A stretch of DNA of 64,000 nt from Bacteroidota bacterium. GTDB lineage: Bacteria; Bacteroidota; Bacteroidia; UKL13-3. The notes beneath the pieces were generated by a model. The model saw only the letters and a list, made by a program, of their open reading frames with translations. It ran no database searches and was not told where the DNA came from. The position numbers and the translations under genes are program-made. The stretch's first letter is position 1. Every line of letters begins with the position of its first letter. Where the stretch lies: assembly GCA_040388375.1 (NCBI GenBank), contig JAZKBU010000019.1, forward strand, positions 1 to 64,000, given 5' to 3'. Below, in pieces: positions 9,877 to 18,918 of the stretch.

Positions 9877-11652
9877 ATGGTTGGATTTAGCAAAATAAAA
9901 CAATTGGTGCGGTGGCTACAAGTTAAGCTTACCAAAAAGCAGTTTATTATATTGTCGAGCGTGTTGGTTGGTTTGTCTGCCGGGTCAGCAGCCATTGTTT
10001 TAAAAACATTTGTACATTATATTTTTATTGCTGCCAGCTTAAACGAAAAATTTGGTATTCCTTATTTGTACTTGTTTTTGCCTTTAGTCGGTATTTTATT
10101 GACTGTTTTGATAGTAAAAAAAGTACTGAAATCAAAATTAGATAAAGGCATTTCACCTATTCATTATGCCATTGCCCATAAATCAAGCATCATACCTCGA
10201 GAGCAAATGTATGCTCAGATAATAACCAGTTCCTTAACGGTTGGCTTTGGAGGGTCGGCAGGATTAGAGGCGCCTATTGTTGTTACAGGGGCGGCATTTG
10301 GCTCTAACTATTCAAAAGCTTATAAATTAAATTATAAAGATAGAACTCTTTTATTGGGATGTGGCGTAGCGGCCGGAATTGCAGCAGCTTTTAATGCACC
10401 AATAGCCGGAGTTTTATTTGCATTGGAAGTTTTATTATTAGATGTTAGTATTTCAGCATTTACTCCTTTAATTATTTCAGCCGCAACAGGCACTTTAATT
10501 GCTAAAATTGTGTTGGAAGATGATATTTTATTATCGTTTCAATTACAGCAGGCATTTAATTATTATAATGTACCTTTTTATATTCTACTGGGCATATTTG
10601 CAGGGCTTGTATCGGTCTATCATTCCCGAACATTTATGAAAGTGGAAGGCATTTTTAGTAAGTCGAAGAATAAAATATGGCTGAATGCCATTTTTGGAGG
10701 CTTATTGTTAGCGGCACTAATTTTTGTTTTCCCCAGTTTATTTGGCGAAGGATATAAAAGTATAAAAATACTCTCTTTACAAGATGCAAAATCGTTATTA
10801 GATGGAAGTGTACTAACTATATACCGAGATAAGGAATGGTTTGTATTGTTGTTTGTTGGTGTATTGATTTTTATTAAATCGATAGCTACGGCTTTAACAT
10901 TGGGTAGTGGAGGTAATGGAGGAAATTTTGCACCATCGTTATTTGTGGGTGCTTATGTAGGTTTTTTCTTTTCGCGTTTAGTTAATTTATTAGGTATTAC
11001 TACGCTACCTATCAGTAACTTTACCATTGTTGGAATGGCGGGTATTTTAAGTGGCATATACCACGCGCCTTTAACAGCTATATTTTTAATTGCAGAAATA
11101 ACGGGTGGTTATACCTTAATGATTCCGCTCATGATTGTATCATCTATTAGTTATGCTATATCAAAACATTTTGAACCGTACTCTATGGATACGAAGAAGC
11201 TTGCCAATAGTGGGCAGATGTTTACCAACGATAAGGATAAAAATATTTTAACCACCATAAAAATAGCGAACCTGATTGAAGACAATTTTCAATCAGTATT
11301 ACCTACCGATTCGTTAGGCGATTTGGTGAAAATTATATCGCAATCAAAACGTAATTTGTTTCCCGTAATTGATACCAACAATAAACTAATAGGTATAATA
11401 ACCTTAGATGATATTCGGGAAATAATGTTTAATACAGACATGCATTCAAAAATAAGCGTTGGCGATTTAATGGTTGTGCCGGCTGCCATTATTGACAGTT
11501 ATGAAACAATGGAATCAGTTATGAAAAAATTTGATGAAACTGGAGCATGGAATTTACCGGTAACTACAAATGGGGTTTATACCGGATTTATTTCCAAATC
11601 AAGTGTCTTTTCGAGCTATAGAACAAAATTAATAACAACTACAATAGAATAA
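9877..11652 (+). CDS. ClC-family chloride channel or H+/Cl- antiporter with CBS domains
   Basis: The 591-residue protein has an N-terminal ClC membrane core (about 20-430) and two CBS domains (about 460-590). Selectivity-filter motifs are visible: GSAGLEAPIVVTG corresponds to the GxExP loop and keeps the gating Glu, and GSGGNGGNFAPSLFVGA corresponds to the GxFxP loop. Proteins of this kind move chloride across the inner membrane, often coupled to protons. The CBS pair usually senses adenine nucleotides. prmA follows after 4 bases, so the two are probably co-transcribed. Channel versus antiporter cannot be settled without the proton-glutamate position. Confidence 0.92.
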   Translation: MVGFSKIKQLVRWLQVKLTKKQFIILSSVLVGLSAGSAAIVLKTFVHYIFIAASLNEKFGIPYLYLFLPLVGILLTVLIVKKVLKSKLDKGISPIHYAIAHKSSIIPREQMYAQIITSSLTVGFGGSAGLEAPIVVTGAAFGSNYSKAYKLNYKDRTLLLGCGVAAGIAAAFNAPIAGVLFALEVLLLDVSISAFTPLIISAATGTLIAKIVLEDDILLSFQLQQAFNYYNVPFYILLGIFAGLVSVYHSRTFMKVEGIFSKSKNKIWLNAIFGGLLLAALIFVFPSLFGEGYKSIKILSLQDAKSLLDGSVLTIYRDKEWFVLLFVGVLIFIKSIATALTLGSGGNGGNFAPSLFVGAYVGFFFSRLVNLLGITTLPISNFTIVGMAGILSGIYHAPLTAIFLIAEITGGYTLMIPLMIVSSISYAISKHFEPYSMDTKKLANSGQMFTNDKDKNILTTIKIANLIEDNFQSVLPTDSLGDLVKIISQSKRNLFPVIDTNNKLIGIITLDDIREIMFNTDMHSKISVGDLMVVPAAIIDSYETMESVMKKFDETGAWNLPVTTNGVYTGFISKSSVFSSYRTKLITTTIE

Positions 11653-11656
11653 TAAT

Positions 11657-12490
11657 ATGGGTAATTATAAAGTGTTTGACGTAACGTGTACTGCTGAGTT
11701 AAAGGATATAATAATAGCCGAGTTAGGCGATATAAATTTTGAAGGATTTGTAGAAAAAGAGAACGGCTTTGAAGCCTATATTGATGAAGCGTTATTTAGC
11801 AATGAGGACTTTATTGCGGTTTTAAATAAGTATAGTATTGGTGATACTGATTATTCAGAAAATAATATACCTCAACAAAACTGGAATGCACAATGGGAAA
11901 GCAGTTTTGAACCGGTTATTATCAGCAACCAATTAATTATTAAGGCTCCATTCCATGTTATTGAAGAAATGTATTCCTATCAAATAATCATTCAACCTAA
12001 AACGTCATTTGGTACAGGCCACCATGAAACAACGCAAAGTATTATGGAGCTGATGTTGCAAATGGATTTTAAAGACAAATCGGTTTTTGATTATGGTTGC
12101 GGCACAGGCGTACTATCTATTTTAGCCAGCAAGCTAGAGGCTGATTATATTTTTGCAAACGATATTGATGACTGGGCTTTTGAAAACGTAGGTGAAAATG
12201 CACAGTATAATAACATAACAAATATTGAATATATGAAAGGCGATTTAAGTGTAGTGCCTGATAAGCAGTTTGATATAATTTTAGCCAATATTAATAAAAA
12301 CATTTTATTGAAAAGCTTTGAGCAGCTTAGTAAGCATTGTAAGGAAAACGGAATAGTAATGATAAGTGGTTTTTTTGAAACCGATTTGAATGACTTATTA
12401 GCGGTTAGTGAAAAGTATAATTTGATATTGCAAAAAACTACTGTTTGTAATGGTTGGTGTGCAGCCGTATTACAAAAAAAGAGTAGTTAA
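11657..12490 (+). CDS. prmA: Ribosomal protein L11 methyltransferase
   Basis: The 277-residue product matches PrmA in length and layout: a small N-terminal substrate-recognition domain, then a class I SAM methyltransferase domain. It shows FGTGHHETTQ, motif I DYGCGTGVLSI, NDIDDWA, and ILANINKNIL in place of the NPPY-type motif. PrmA trimethylates ribosomal protein L11 in the cytoplasm. It begins 4 bases after the ClC gene and overlaps the last 4 bases of the convergent barrel gene. Confidence 0.93.
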   Translation: MGNYKVFDVTCTAELKDIIIAELGDINFEGFVEKENGFEAYIDEALFSNEDFIAVLNKYSIGDTDYSENNIPQQNWNAQWESSFEPVIISNQLIIKAPFHVIEEMYSYQIIIQPKTSFGTGHHETTQSIMELMLQMDFKDKSVFDYGCGTGVLSILASKLEADYIFANDIDDWAFENVGENAQYNNITNIEYMKGDLSVVPDKQFDIILANINKNILLKSFEQLSKHCKENGIVMISGFFETDLNDLLAVSEKYNLILQKTTVCNGWCAAVLQKKSS

Positions 12491-14565
12491 AAGGCTATTT
12501 GTAGCTGAGTAATTATATCACTTTGCGTGTTACCGTCAATTTGTTCTAAGCCACTTCCAATGCTATTTACATTACTGTATTTGGTTTGGGCGTAACGTAA
12601 AAACAGTTTTATGTTTTTTACTATTTGGTATTTGTATACAATGTAAAAGCGAGTACCACTATTTTGATACAATGGCACACTAAAGGTATAAGGTACATTG
12701 TCTTCATAAGCATAAATTCTTGCATAATAATTATCAATGCTAAATTGACTGAGTCGTGCATTGACAGACATTTTATTTTTACAAAACTTATACTTTAAAC
12801 CTTGAAAAATGAGGAAACCATTACTTTGGTTTACGTTGGCTGTATTGAACATACTGAATTCAATACGGCTTTCCGATTCCATCAATAAGCTGATTTTGTA
12901 ATTGACATGAAAACGCAATTGTTGCTTTTCTTGGGCCGCTAACACATCGTTTAAATCGTTGTTGTTATTTAACTTGTTATGCTCTTTGTTTTCATACCTA
13001 TACCTGATGTACATACTTGTTGGCTTGTTAGGTGTGTATTGCCATTCCGTTAATATATCATAACCTTTACTAGGTGCGTCAACCTGATAGCGTAACCAAC
13101 TTGATTTATAAAAATCAATATAGGCATTAAATGTAATGCTTTTGCGTGGTTTAAATGAAAGCCCTGTATAAAATCCTCCTTCATTTCTACCATCATTGTT
13201 CTCAGCAAAAGGGTTGTTAAAAGTTGTTTGGTAAGCACGGCTAAAGTTTCGGTAAAGAAAACATAAATCTAATTTTGCATCAACCGGTACCAGTAAAGTA
13301 TGAGTAGTGGCCAAAGCATTATTATCACTTATGGAAACCTCACCCAGTAATAATGTGTTCGCTATATTTAATCTGTAGTCAGCACCTAGGTTGAGTAATT
13401 CATTTCCTGCAAAATTATATTTTTGGTATAAGTCATCACCTTTTAGTAAAGGAGCACTGTAGTTTGTTTTTACTGTAGTTAAACCAATTTGTAATTGCTT
13501 ATATGTTTTTTGTACATGCAAACCAATTATAGTTTGGTTTACATTGTCTTTATCTGCTATTTCATTGTTGGTTCTATGTAATCCTGTTAAATTAAAACTG
13601 GTAAATCCGTCAAATGAATTATACGAAGTATCGGCATTTGTAAAATTAGTATTGATAGCTTTGAAGGAAATAAAAGGAACCACTTGCCAGTTTTTGTATT
13701 CATATACACATGATAATCCGCGTAAAAATTCAAATTCATTAATACTTCTATATGGCCTTATTACCTGAAAGTTTCGTGTAGTGTTTAATACAAAAGCCGA
13801 TTTCCTTGCCGATAAGCCACTTCCAAAAGTTAAACCTTGTCCAAAATTAGCCTGATAATCGCCTAATATAATTTGGGTGAAATGGCCAACGTTCCGAACT
13901 TGTATAAATCCTGAATTAAAGTCGTAACCTGATTTTTGATTTCCCTGAAAAAACTGCTCACCCGCATCTTTTTCGCCAGTATAACCAATGGTAATTCGTT
14001 TGCCAATTTGTTGTTTAAACCTTAACACAGTTCGGTAAGGAGAACCTAAATAGTATTGCCTGTTTTGGGCTTTTAGCAAGGCTGTTTTGAAACCTAACCT
14101 TTCCTCAATATCTCTATCCGTTTGTAATATAATTTCTGTTTTGCCAAGTTGCGAAAGCTCGCTTAGTTTTAACTGTTTGTTGTTTTCATTTACAAAGCAA
14201 AAATATTTTAACAACTGTAAGTTTTCATCGCTTAAGTTAGCCACCGCTTGCAACTCATATATGCTTTCAAAATCGCCATACAATTTACGGTGATTTAATA
14301 GTGCAATAATTTCGCTGTGCTTTAAAAATATAAGTTGTTGCAGCTCGTACTCGTTTGTTTGGTTTAGGTTTATTTTGTTGTCAAAATAATATTCAAGCTG
14401 AGCTTGTAAATCGGTATAATCAATTTTTGATTCATCGTTTTCAATCAGCTTTTCAATGACTATAGCAATCACTTCATTTTTTTGTTTTTGCGCTATCAAA
14501 CTCTTGTTGAACAGGAGCAGGCAACATGAAACTAAAACAAGAAGTTTATAATAATTAGTCTGCAT
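12487..14565 (-). CDS. Helix-hairpin-helix protein with outer-membrane beta-barrel
   Basis: After a signal peptide (MQTNYYKLLVLVSCCLLLF..LIAQ) comes a ComEA-like helix-hairpin-helix region (about 55-115; INLNQTNEYELQQLIFLKH, then YGDFESIYELQAV). The remaining 550 residues alternate amphipathic beta strands with aromatic girdles and end in an aromatic-terminated strand (TQLQIAF), typical of an outer-membrane barrel. Proteins of this type recur in Bacteroidota, but I know no established function; the helix-hairpin-helix may bind peptide or DNA in the periplasm. The ATG at 14565 is preferred over the TTG at 14580. It overlaps the end of the upstream barrel gene by 11 bases, so translational coupling is likely. 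Confidence 0.75.
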   Translation of the reverse strand: MQTNYYKLLVLVSCCLLLFNKSLIAQKQKNEVIAIVIEKLIENDESKIDYTDLQAQLEYYFDNKINLNQTNEYELQQLIFLKHSEIIALLNHRKLYGDFESIYELQAVANLSDENLQLLKYFCFVNENNKQLKLSELSQLGKTEIILQTDRDIEERLGFKTALLKAQNRQYYLGSPYRTVLRFKQQIGKRITIGYTGEKDAGEQFFQGNQKSGYDFNSGFIQVRNVGHFTQIILGDYQANFGQGLTFGSGLSARKSAFVLNTTRNFQVIRPYRSINEFEFLRGLSCVYEYKNWQVVPFISFKAINTNFTNADTSYNSFDGFTSFNLTGLHRTNNEIADKDNVNQTIIGLHVQKTYKQLQIGLTTVKTNYSAPLLKGDDLYQKYNFAGNELLNLGADYRLNIANTLLLGEVSISDNNALATTHTLLVPVDAKLDLCFLYRNFSRAYQTTFNNPFAENNDGRNEGGFYTGLSFKPRKSITFNAYIDFYKSSWLRYQVDAPSKGYDILTEWQYTPNKPTSMYIRYRYENKEHNKLNNNNDLNDVLAAQEKQQLRFHVNYKISLLMESESRIEFSMFNTANVNQSNGFLIFQGLKYKFCKNKMSVNARLSQFSIDNYYARIYAYEDNVPYTFSVPLYQNSGTRFYIVYKYQIVKNIKLFLRYAQTKYSNVNSIGSGLEQIDGNTQSDIITQLQIAF

Positions 14566-15364
14566 GAAATATAAGCCCAACGTGAGGAGTAAAACCTAAG
14601 TAGCTGTGCAAACTGGTAGCACAGTTGAAATCAAATTGTTTAAACTTGGCAGTGAAGCCACAAGTAAAATAATTGGGGTTACTGGCATAACCAATTTGTA
14701 ATCCAAAGTTTTGATGTATATCGTAGCTTAATCCACTTCTTACTACTATATCATAATCAAAAATTTTCTCTATATCAGTTAACAAAAACAGTTTGGTATT
14801 AATGCTATACTTTACCCCGAACTTGGCTAAGTTTGGAACTTTGCCATAAGTATTATTGCTATACTTTGATTGGGTAATATTTGAAAGGAAAAATCCAATT
14901 TGCAGTTGTTTATTTATTTTATAAAATGAACCTACATCGGCTGTAAATGCGTAAGTGTTTTCTTGCTCAGCTATGTTTAAAGCTACATAGTTAAGGTTAA
15001 CACCTAAGCTGAAATTGTTGTTTAGTTTTTTTGCAAAGCCAAGTGTAATTTTCTGCTGGTTAAATTTTTCATAACCATAATGATTGGCTGCTATACCTAT
15101 ATTAATCCATTTGGTTGGTAGCGCTACACTGGTATTGATTATGTTTAAATTTTTTAAGCCAAAGCGCAGTTGATTATAAACGCCAATTTCTATTTTCTGA
15201 ATTTCGGTTAAGGTGGCAATATTGTTGTTAGTTGAAAATACATTTGTTTCTGCGGTATTACTTCCGCCCATAGCCCATGCCTTTGCACCTATTGGTTCAA
15301 ATATAGGTTGGCTATATCCAAATGAAAACAGTATAAGGAATGTATATAAAAAGGCTATTTTCAT
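14555..15364 (-). CDS. PorV/PorQ-like outer-membrane beta-barrel protein
   Basis: The 269-residue protein has a signal peptide (MKIAFLYTFLILFSFGYSQ). The mature N-terminus PIGAKAWAMGGSNTAE is followed by NNIATL, resembling the AMGGa..a..dn.aal start of PorV/PorQ/FadL-like barrels. Repeated amphipathic strands follow. PorV-type barrels act in T9SS as shuttles or anchors for cargo at the outer membrane. The gene lies between a type B cargo gene and a second barrel gene, all on the minus strand, which fits an outer-membrane partner role. It could equally be a generic FadL-like barrel. Confidence 0.65.
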   Translation of the reverse strand: MKIAFLYTFLILFSFGYSQPIFEPIGAKAWAMGGSNTAETNVFSTNNNIATLTEIQKIEIGVYNQLRFGLKNLNIINTSVALPTKWINIGIAANHYGYEKFNQQKITLGFAKKLNNNFSLGVNLNYVALNIAEQENTYAFTADVGSFYKINKQLQIGFFLSNITQSKYSNNTYGKVPNLAKFGVKYSINTKLFLLTDIEKIFDYDIVVRSGLSYDIHQNFGLQIGYASNPNYFTCGFTAKFKQFDFNCATSLHSYLGFTPHVGLIFHAD

Positions 15365-15452
15365 AGCTAGAGTCGGGGTATATCTTAGGTTTTAATGGTA
15401 CACAAAAAAGCAAATTGCCCGAAGGATTCATAATTAAATTTTTTTAATGCTT

Positions 15453-18218
15453 TTAGCGTAATAAGGTAACAGTGCCGTGTAGTTCTTTTTTTGTGTTGTT
15501 CAGTTTTTTGAAACTGGCAATATAAAAATAAACACCATCGGTGGCATTTGTTCCGTTGCTATCTTTTCCGTCCCATTTAAAATTTGCACTGGAACTCTTG
15601 TACATTTCTTGCCCCCACCTGTTGTATATGGTTACTTCGGCTTCATCGCAAGGAGCGGTTAATCCATCCAGTAAAAAATAATCGTTTAGCCCATCATTGT
15701 TTGGTGTAAAAGCATTAGCGGTTTTTACCTTTTTAATGTCTTCGGTATAGGCAACAGTAATTTTTGTAGAATCAGCACACGAGGTTAAACGGTTAATTGT
15801 TAGGCTAATGTCTTTATTGTTTACTTTATCAATAGGCAGAATGGGGTTTTGTTCAGTGCTTGTTTCCCCATTGGGAAATTGCCAAAAATAAGAAAAAACG
15901 TTTTCTGTTAAGCAGTTAAATTTTATACTGGCAGCGCAAGTATCAATGGTAAAGCCTATTTGCACTTGTTTAAAACTAAACTGCATTTTAAAAGCAGCAT
16001 TGCTGCAGCGTGGGCTCACATTGGTTTTAAATACAGCATCGGAACTGGTAGGAAAATCACTTATGGTTCCTCCGACATCCGGGCAGCTGGCACAAACTGA
16101 CTGATAAATATATCCTTTTTTGTCGAATCTGCTGGTTCCCCCATCTACGTGGTCACCAGTAAGGTCTCCACCAAAAAAAGTAGCATATAATAGTTTTTGT
16201 GCGTTTAGCCCCAATACAATAATATAGAAGTCCCTGTTATCAGTATTCTTTTTGTAAGCATCGCTGGTAACGGGAAGTCCGTTTGTATTGCCAACATCGT
16301 TTACACCTCCCCAGCCGCTCATGTATAATCTTCCGCAATCGTCCAATAAAAAAGCATTGATGGTTAAGTCAATGGTGTTTCTATCAGAACCAAATTTGCT
16401 TAAAAAATTAATATTGGAAAAGTCGTTGCTTATTTTAGCAATAAATTGTTTTCCATTGGGAGTAAAGTAAACATTTCCAACGGTACTGAGTACACCATCA
16501 GTATGCCCCACTATGTATATGTTTTCATCAAGGTCTAATTCTAAACCAAATATTTGATCATATTTTTCTGTTCCAAAATATCGGGCATTGAGTATTTGGG
16601 TTCCATCTTTTTTTATTTTGGCAAAAAAACCATCTGCAATTCCTCCATTATAAGCATTTTTAGCAGTAGTTATACTCATGTCCTCAGTAGTTCCACCCGC
16701 TATAAAAATATCACCATTCGTATTTAAGTCAACACTATGAACAGCATTGTGGCTGAATCCTTGAAAAGCAGAACTAAAAAGAAGTTTACTGCAATCACTG
16801 TCAAGTTTAAATACAACACCTTTTAAAAAGTTAGGTATAACACTGCCTCCAAATGAATTGGTAGTTATAGGGAAATCAGTTGAGCGTGAACAACTGCCTA
16901 CTATAATATTATGCTCTTTGTCAACTATTACATCGCCCCTAAAATCATCAGCATAAAATTTGTGTAATGCGGTACCTTTACTATTTAAACCATCGTTTTC
17001 ACTTCCACCAATATACGTTGAAGCAAGTAATGAATCTCCATTCTTTGATAGTTTGGTAACTATAATATCCGACTTGCCTTGATGAATACTGTTATAAGCC
17101 TTTGCACTAACAGGGTAATCATCAGACTTTGTAGTGCCCATAATAACAAGGTTGTCATTATTGTCAACAATTAAACTATGCGGGGCTTCATTTAATTGCC
17201 CTCCTAAATAAGTAGCATATAAAAGCTCCTTGCCATCGCTGCGGTATTTGCTAATGGTAATATCGCTCGGCAACCCTATAGGCTCTTCTGAAGTACCTCC
17301 ACTAAAAGTAAGTTGGTATGCTCCTGGTGTTACCGGATACTGGCCTGTTCCACCTCCTGATGTAATACCTCCTGCATATAAATTGCCCTGGCTGTCATAC
17401 GTAGCAGTAAAACCAAAATTGTCTTCTGTAGAGCCGCTATAAGTGCTAAAAATTAAATCAGGGTCAATAATCAGGTTAAACTGCTTGTTGTATTCAGCTG
17501 CTTCAAAATGAATGCAATTATTTTTTAGAACGTATTTTACATCAACTATTACTTTTTTACCATTAATAAACTGGTAAGCAAAAGGCTGCTTTTCTTTAAT
17601 AAAGCCTAAGCTATGGTAAATAAATAATTCACCATATTCAATTTTATAATCAGTTGAACCTTTGTACTCCAGTTCAATATCGTTAATGTTGGCATTTGGT
17701 TTTAGTATCCAGTCAAATTTAAGCTTGGTATTTGATTCACTGCTAATGGCTAAATCAATGTTTGCGTATAAATCAGGGTAAATTATTTTTTGAAACGATT
17801 GAACCTTTGAGCGCCATTTTGCAGGATTTTTACCAATGAAATAATTGTAATAAAAATGGTTAGCCTCACCATTGGCTATGGGGTTGAGTGTTTTGTTTGC
17901 GTTGCGAAATATTAAATTAATAAAGTGTCCAGTAACAGAATTGCTACTAACTTCTGTTTTGTGTGGATGGCTGTTAAGTTTGGCTATTTGAATGGGGTCT
18001 AGTATATAATAGGAAATAGTATTTTGGTGGAGTAAAATATCTAAACTGGCACTTTTGAATTTGAACTTTATATCACTATCCCACTGACCTTTATTTTCTA
18101 TAAAGCTAATTTTACTATTCGTATTGTCAGGTAATATATTATTTTGACCCCAAGTTGGAGTTTGTACTACAAGGTAAAGGCTAGCAAATAAAAATATGTA
18201 TAAATACCTATTAAACAC
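15453..18218 (-). CDS. T9SS cargo: SBBP-repeat protein with type B C-terminal sorting domain
   Basis: The 921-residue protein has a signal peptide (ending in VQTPTWGQ). An N-terminal module opens with FIENKGQWD, which in this lineage precedes SBBP repeats. Beta-propeller-like repeats (about 260-750) carry motifs such as ATYLGG, STYIGGS and GDSLLAS. A PKD-like stretch follows (about 760-825). The C-terminal type B sorting domain (about 830-921) shows ANAFTPNNDGLND, IYNRWGQ and WDGKDSNG and ends in TVTLLR. Type B domains direct export through T9SS and surface attachment or release. The gene is divergent from the sigma-factor gene and heads a probable unit with two barrel genes. Confidence 0.9.
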   Translation of the reverse strand: MFNRYLYIFLFASLYLVVQTPTWGQNNILPDNTNSKISFIENKGQWDSDIKFKFKSASLDILLHQNTISYYILDPIQIAKLNSHPHKTEVSSNSVTGHFINLIFRNANKTLNPIANGEANHFYYNYFIGKNPAKWRSKVQSFQKIIYPDLYANIDLAISSESNTKLKFDWILKPNANINDIELEYKGSTDYKIEYGELFIYHSLGFIKEKQPFAYQFINGKKVIVDVKYVLKNNCIHFEAAEYNKQFNLIIDPDLIFSTYSGSTEDNFGFTATYDSQGNLYAGGITSGGGTGQYPVTPGAYQLTFSGGTSEEPIGLPSDITISKYRSDGKELLYATYLGGQLNEAPHSLIVDNNDNLVIMGTTKSDDYPVSAKAYNSIHQGKSDIIVTKLSKNGDSLLASTYIGGSENDGLNSKGTALHKFYADDFRGDVIVDKEHNIIVGSCSRSTDFPITTNSFGGSVIPNFLKGVVFKLDSDCSKLLFSSAFQGFSHNAVHSVDLNTNGDIFIAGGTTEDMSITTAKNAYNGGIADGFFAKIKKDGTQILNARYFGTEKYDQIFGLELDLDENIYIVGHTDGVLSTVGNVYFTPNGKQFIAKISNDFSNINFLSKFGSDRNTIDLTINAFLLDDCGRLYMSGWGGVNDVGNTNGLPVTSDAYKKNTDNRDFYIIVLGLNAQKLLYATFFGGDLTGDHVDGGTSRFDKKGYIYQSVCASCPDVGGTISDFPTSSDAVFKTNVSPRCSNAAFKMQFSFKQVQIGFTIDTCAASIKFNCLTENVFSYFWQFPNGETSTEQNPILPIDKVNNKDISLTINRLTSCADSTKITVAYTEDIKKVKTANAFTPNNDGLNDYFLLDGLTAPCDEAEVTIYNRWGQEMYKSSSANFKWDGKDSNGTNATDGVYFYIASFKKLNNTKKELHGTVTLLR

Positions 18219-18364
18219 GTAATTGAAAATAGTTTATTTAGCAAAGTAAGCAAAATTTAATATAAAGTGTTGGGACTAAAAGCATTTAGAAAATTTTAAG
18301 TTTTTTTATTTTAACGTGCAACTTATACTTAGGTTCATTAATCAAGCAAAAACTAATATATAAA

Positions 18365-18901
18365 GTGAGTCAGAATATAAGCCTAGAATTAATTGAAAAA
18401 TGCATGCAAGGCAATGCTAAATCGCAAAAGCAATTGTATGATGAAACAGTTAGGCAAATGTATGGTGTGTGTTTAAGGTATTGTAAAAGCCCGGAGGATG
18501 CCCGGGATGCCATGCAGGAGGGTTATATTAGGGTTTTTAGTAAAATGAAGCAGTTTGAAGGCAAAGGGGTGATAGAGGCTTGGATGAGAAGGATTTTTGT
18601 GAACTGTGCATTGGAAAGTATTAGGGTAAATAAATTTTACACCGAAACAAGTGATGTAACGGAAGCTTTTGATTTATCTTATGAAAATTTAACCATGGAT
18701 AAGATAGGGCAGAAAGAAATTATGCTGACTATGGGAAAATTAGCATTGGGTTACAGAACAGTTTTAAACTTATACGCTATAGAAGGTTACAGCCATGCAG
18801 AAATAGCTGAAATGCTTCAAATAAACGAAGGAACATCAAAAAGCCAGCTTGCCAGAGCAAGAGCGGCTTTTTTAAAGGAATATACAAAATTAACGAAGTA
18901 A
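18365..18901 (+). CDS. ECF-type RNA polymerase sigma factor
   Basis: The 178-residue protein begins at GTG and has sigma region 2 (about 20-90; AKSQKQLYDE, DARDAMQEGYIRVF) and region 4 (about 120-172; YRTVLNLYAIEGYSHAEIAEML, then EGTSKSQLARARA), with no region 1 or 3. ECF factors direct RNA polymerase to a small regulon and are usually held by a membrane anti-sigma factor encoded next to them. The next gene fits that role: it begins 15 bases downstream, in the same reading frame, through a 9-bp tandem repeat. The target promoter cannot be deduced from this window. Confidence 0.93.
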   Translation: MSQNISLELIEKCMQGNAKSQKQLYDETVRQMYGVCLRYCKSPEDARDAMQEGYIRVFSKMKQFEGKGVIEAWMRRIFVNCALESIRVNKFYTETSDVTEAFDLSYENLTMDKIGQKEIMLTMGKLALGYRTVLNLYAIEGYSHAEIAEMLQINEGTSKSQLARARAAFLKEYTKLTK

Positions 18902-18918
18902 ACGAAGTAAACGAAGTT
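18892..18918 (+). repeat. Three 9-bp tandem repeats spanning sigma stop and anti-sigma start
   Basis: AACGAAGTA AACGAAGTA AACGAAGTT occupies 18892-18918. Because the unit is nine bases, each copy reads ACG-AAG-TAA in the sigma frame, giving two in-frame TAA stops (18899-18901, 18908-18910). The third copy supplies the first two bases of the TTG start of the next gene. Confidence 0.9.
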
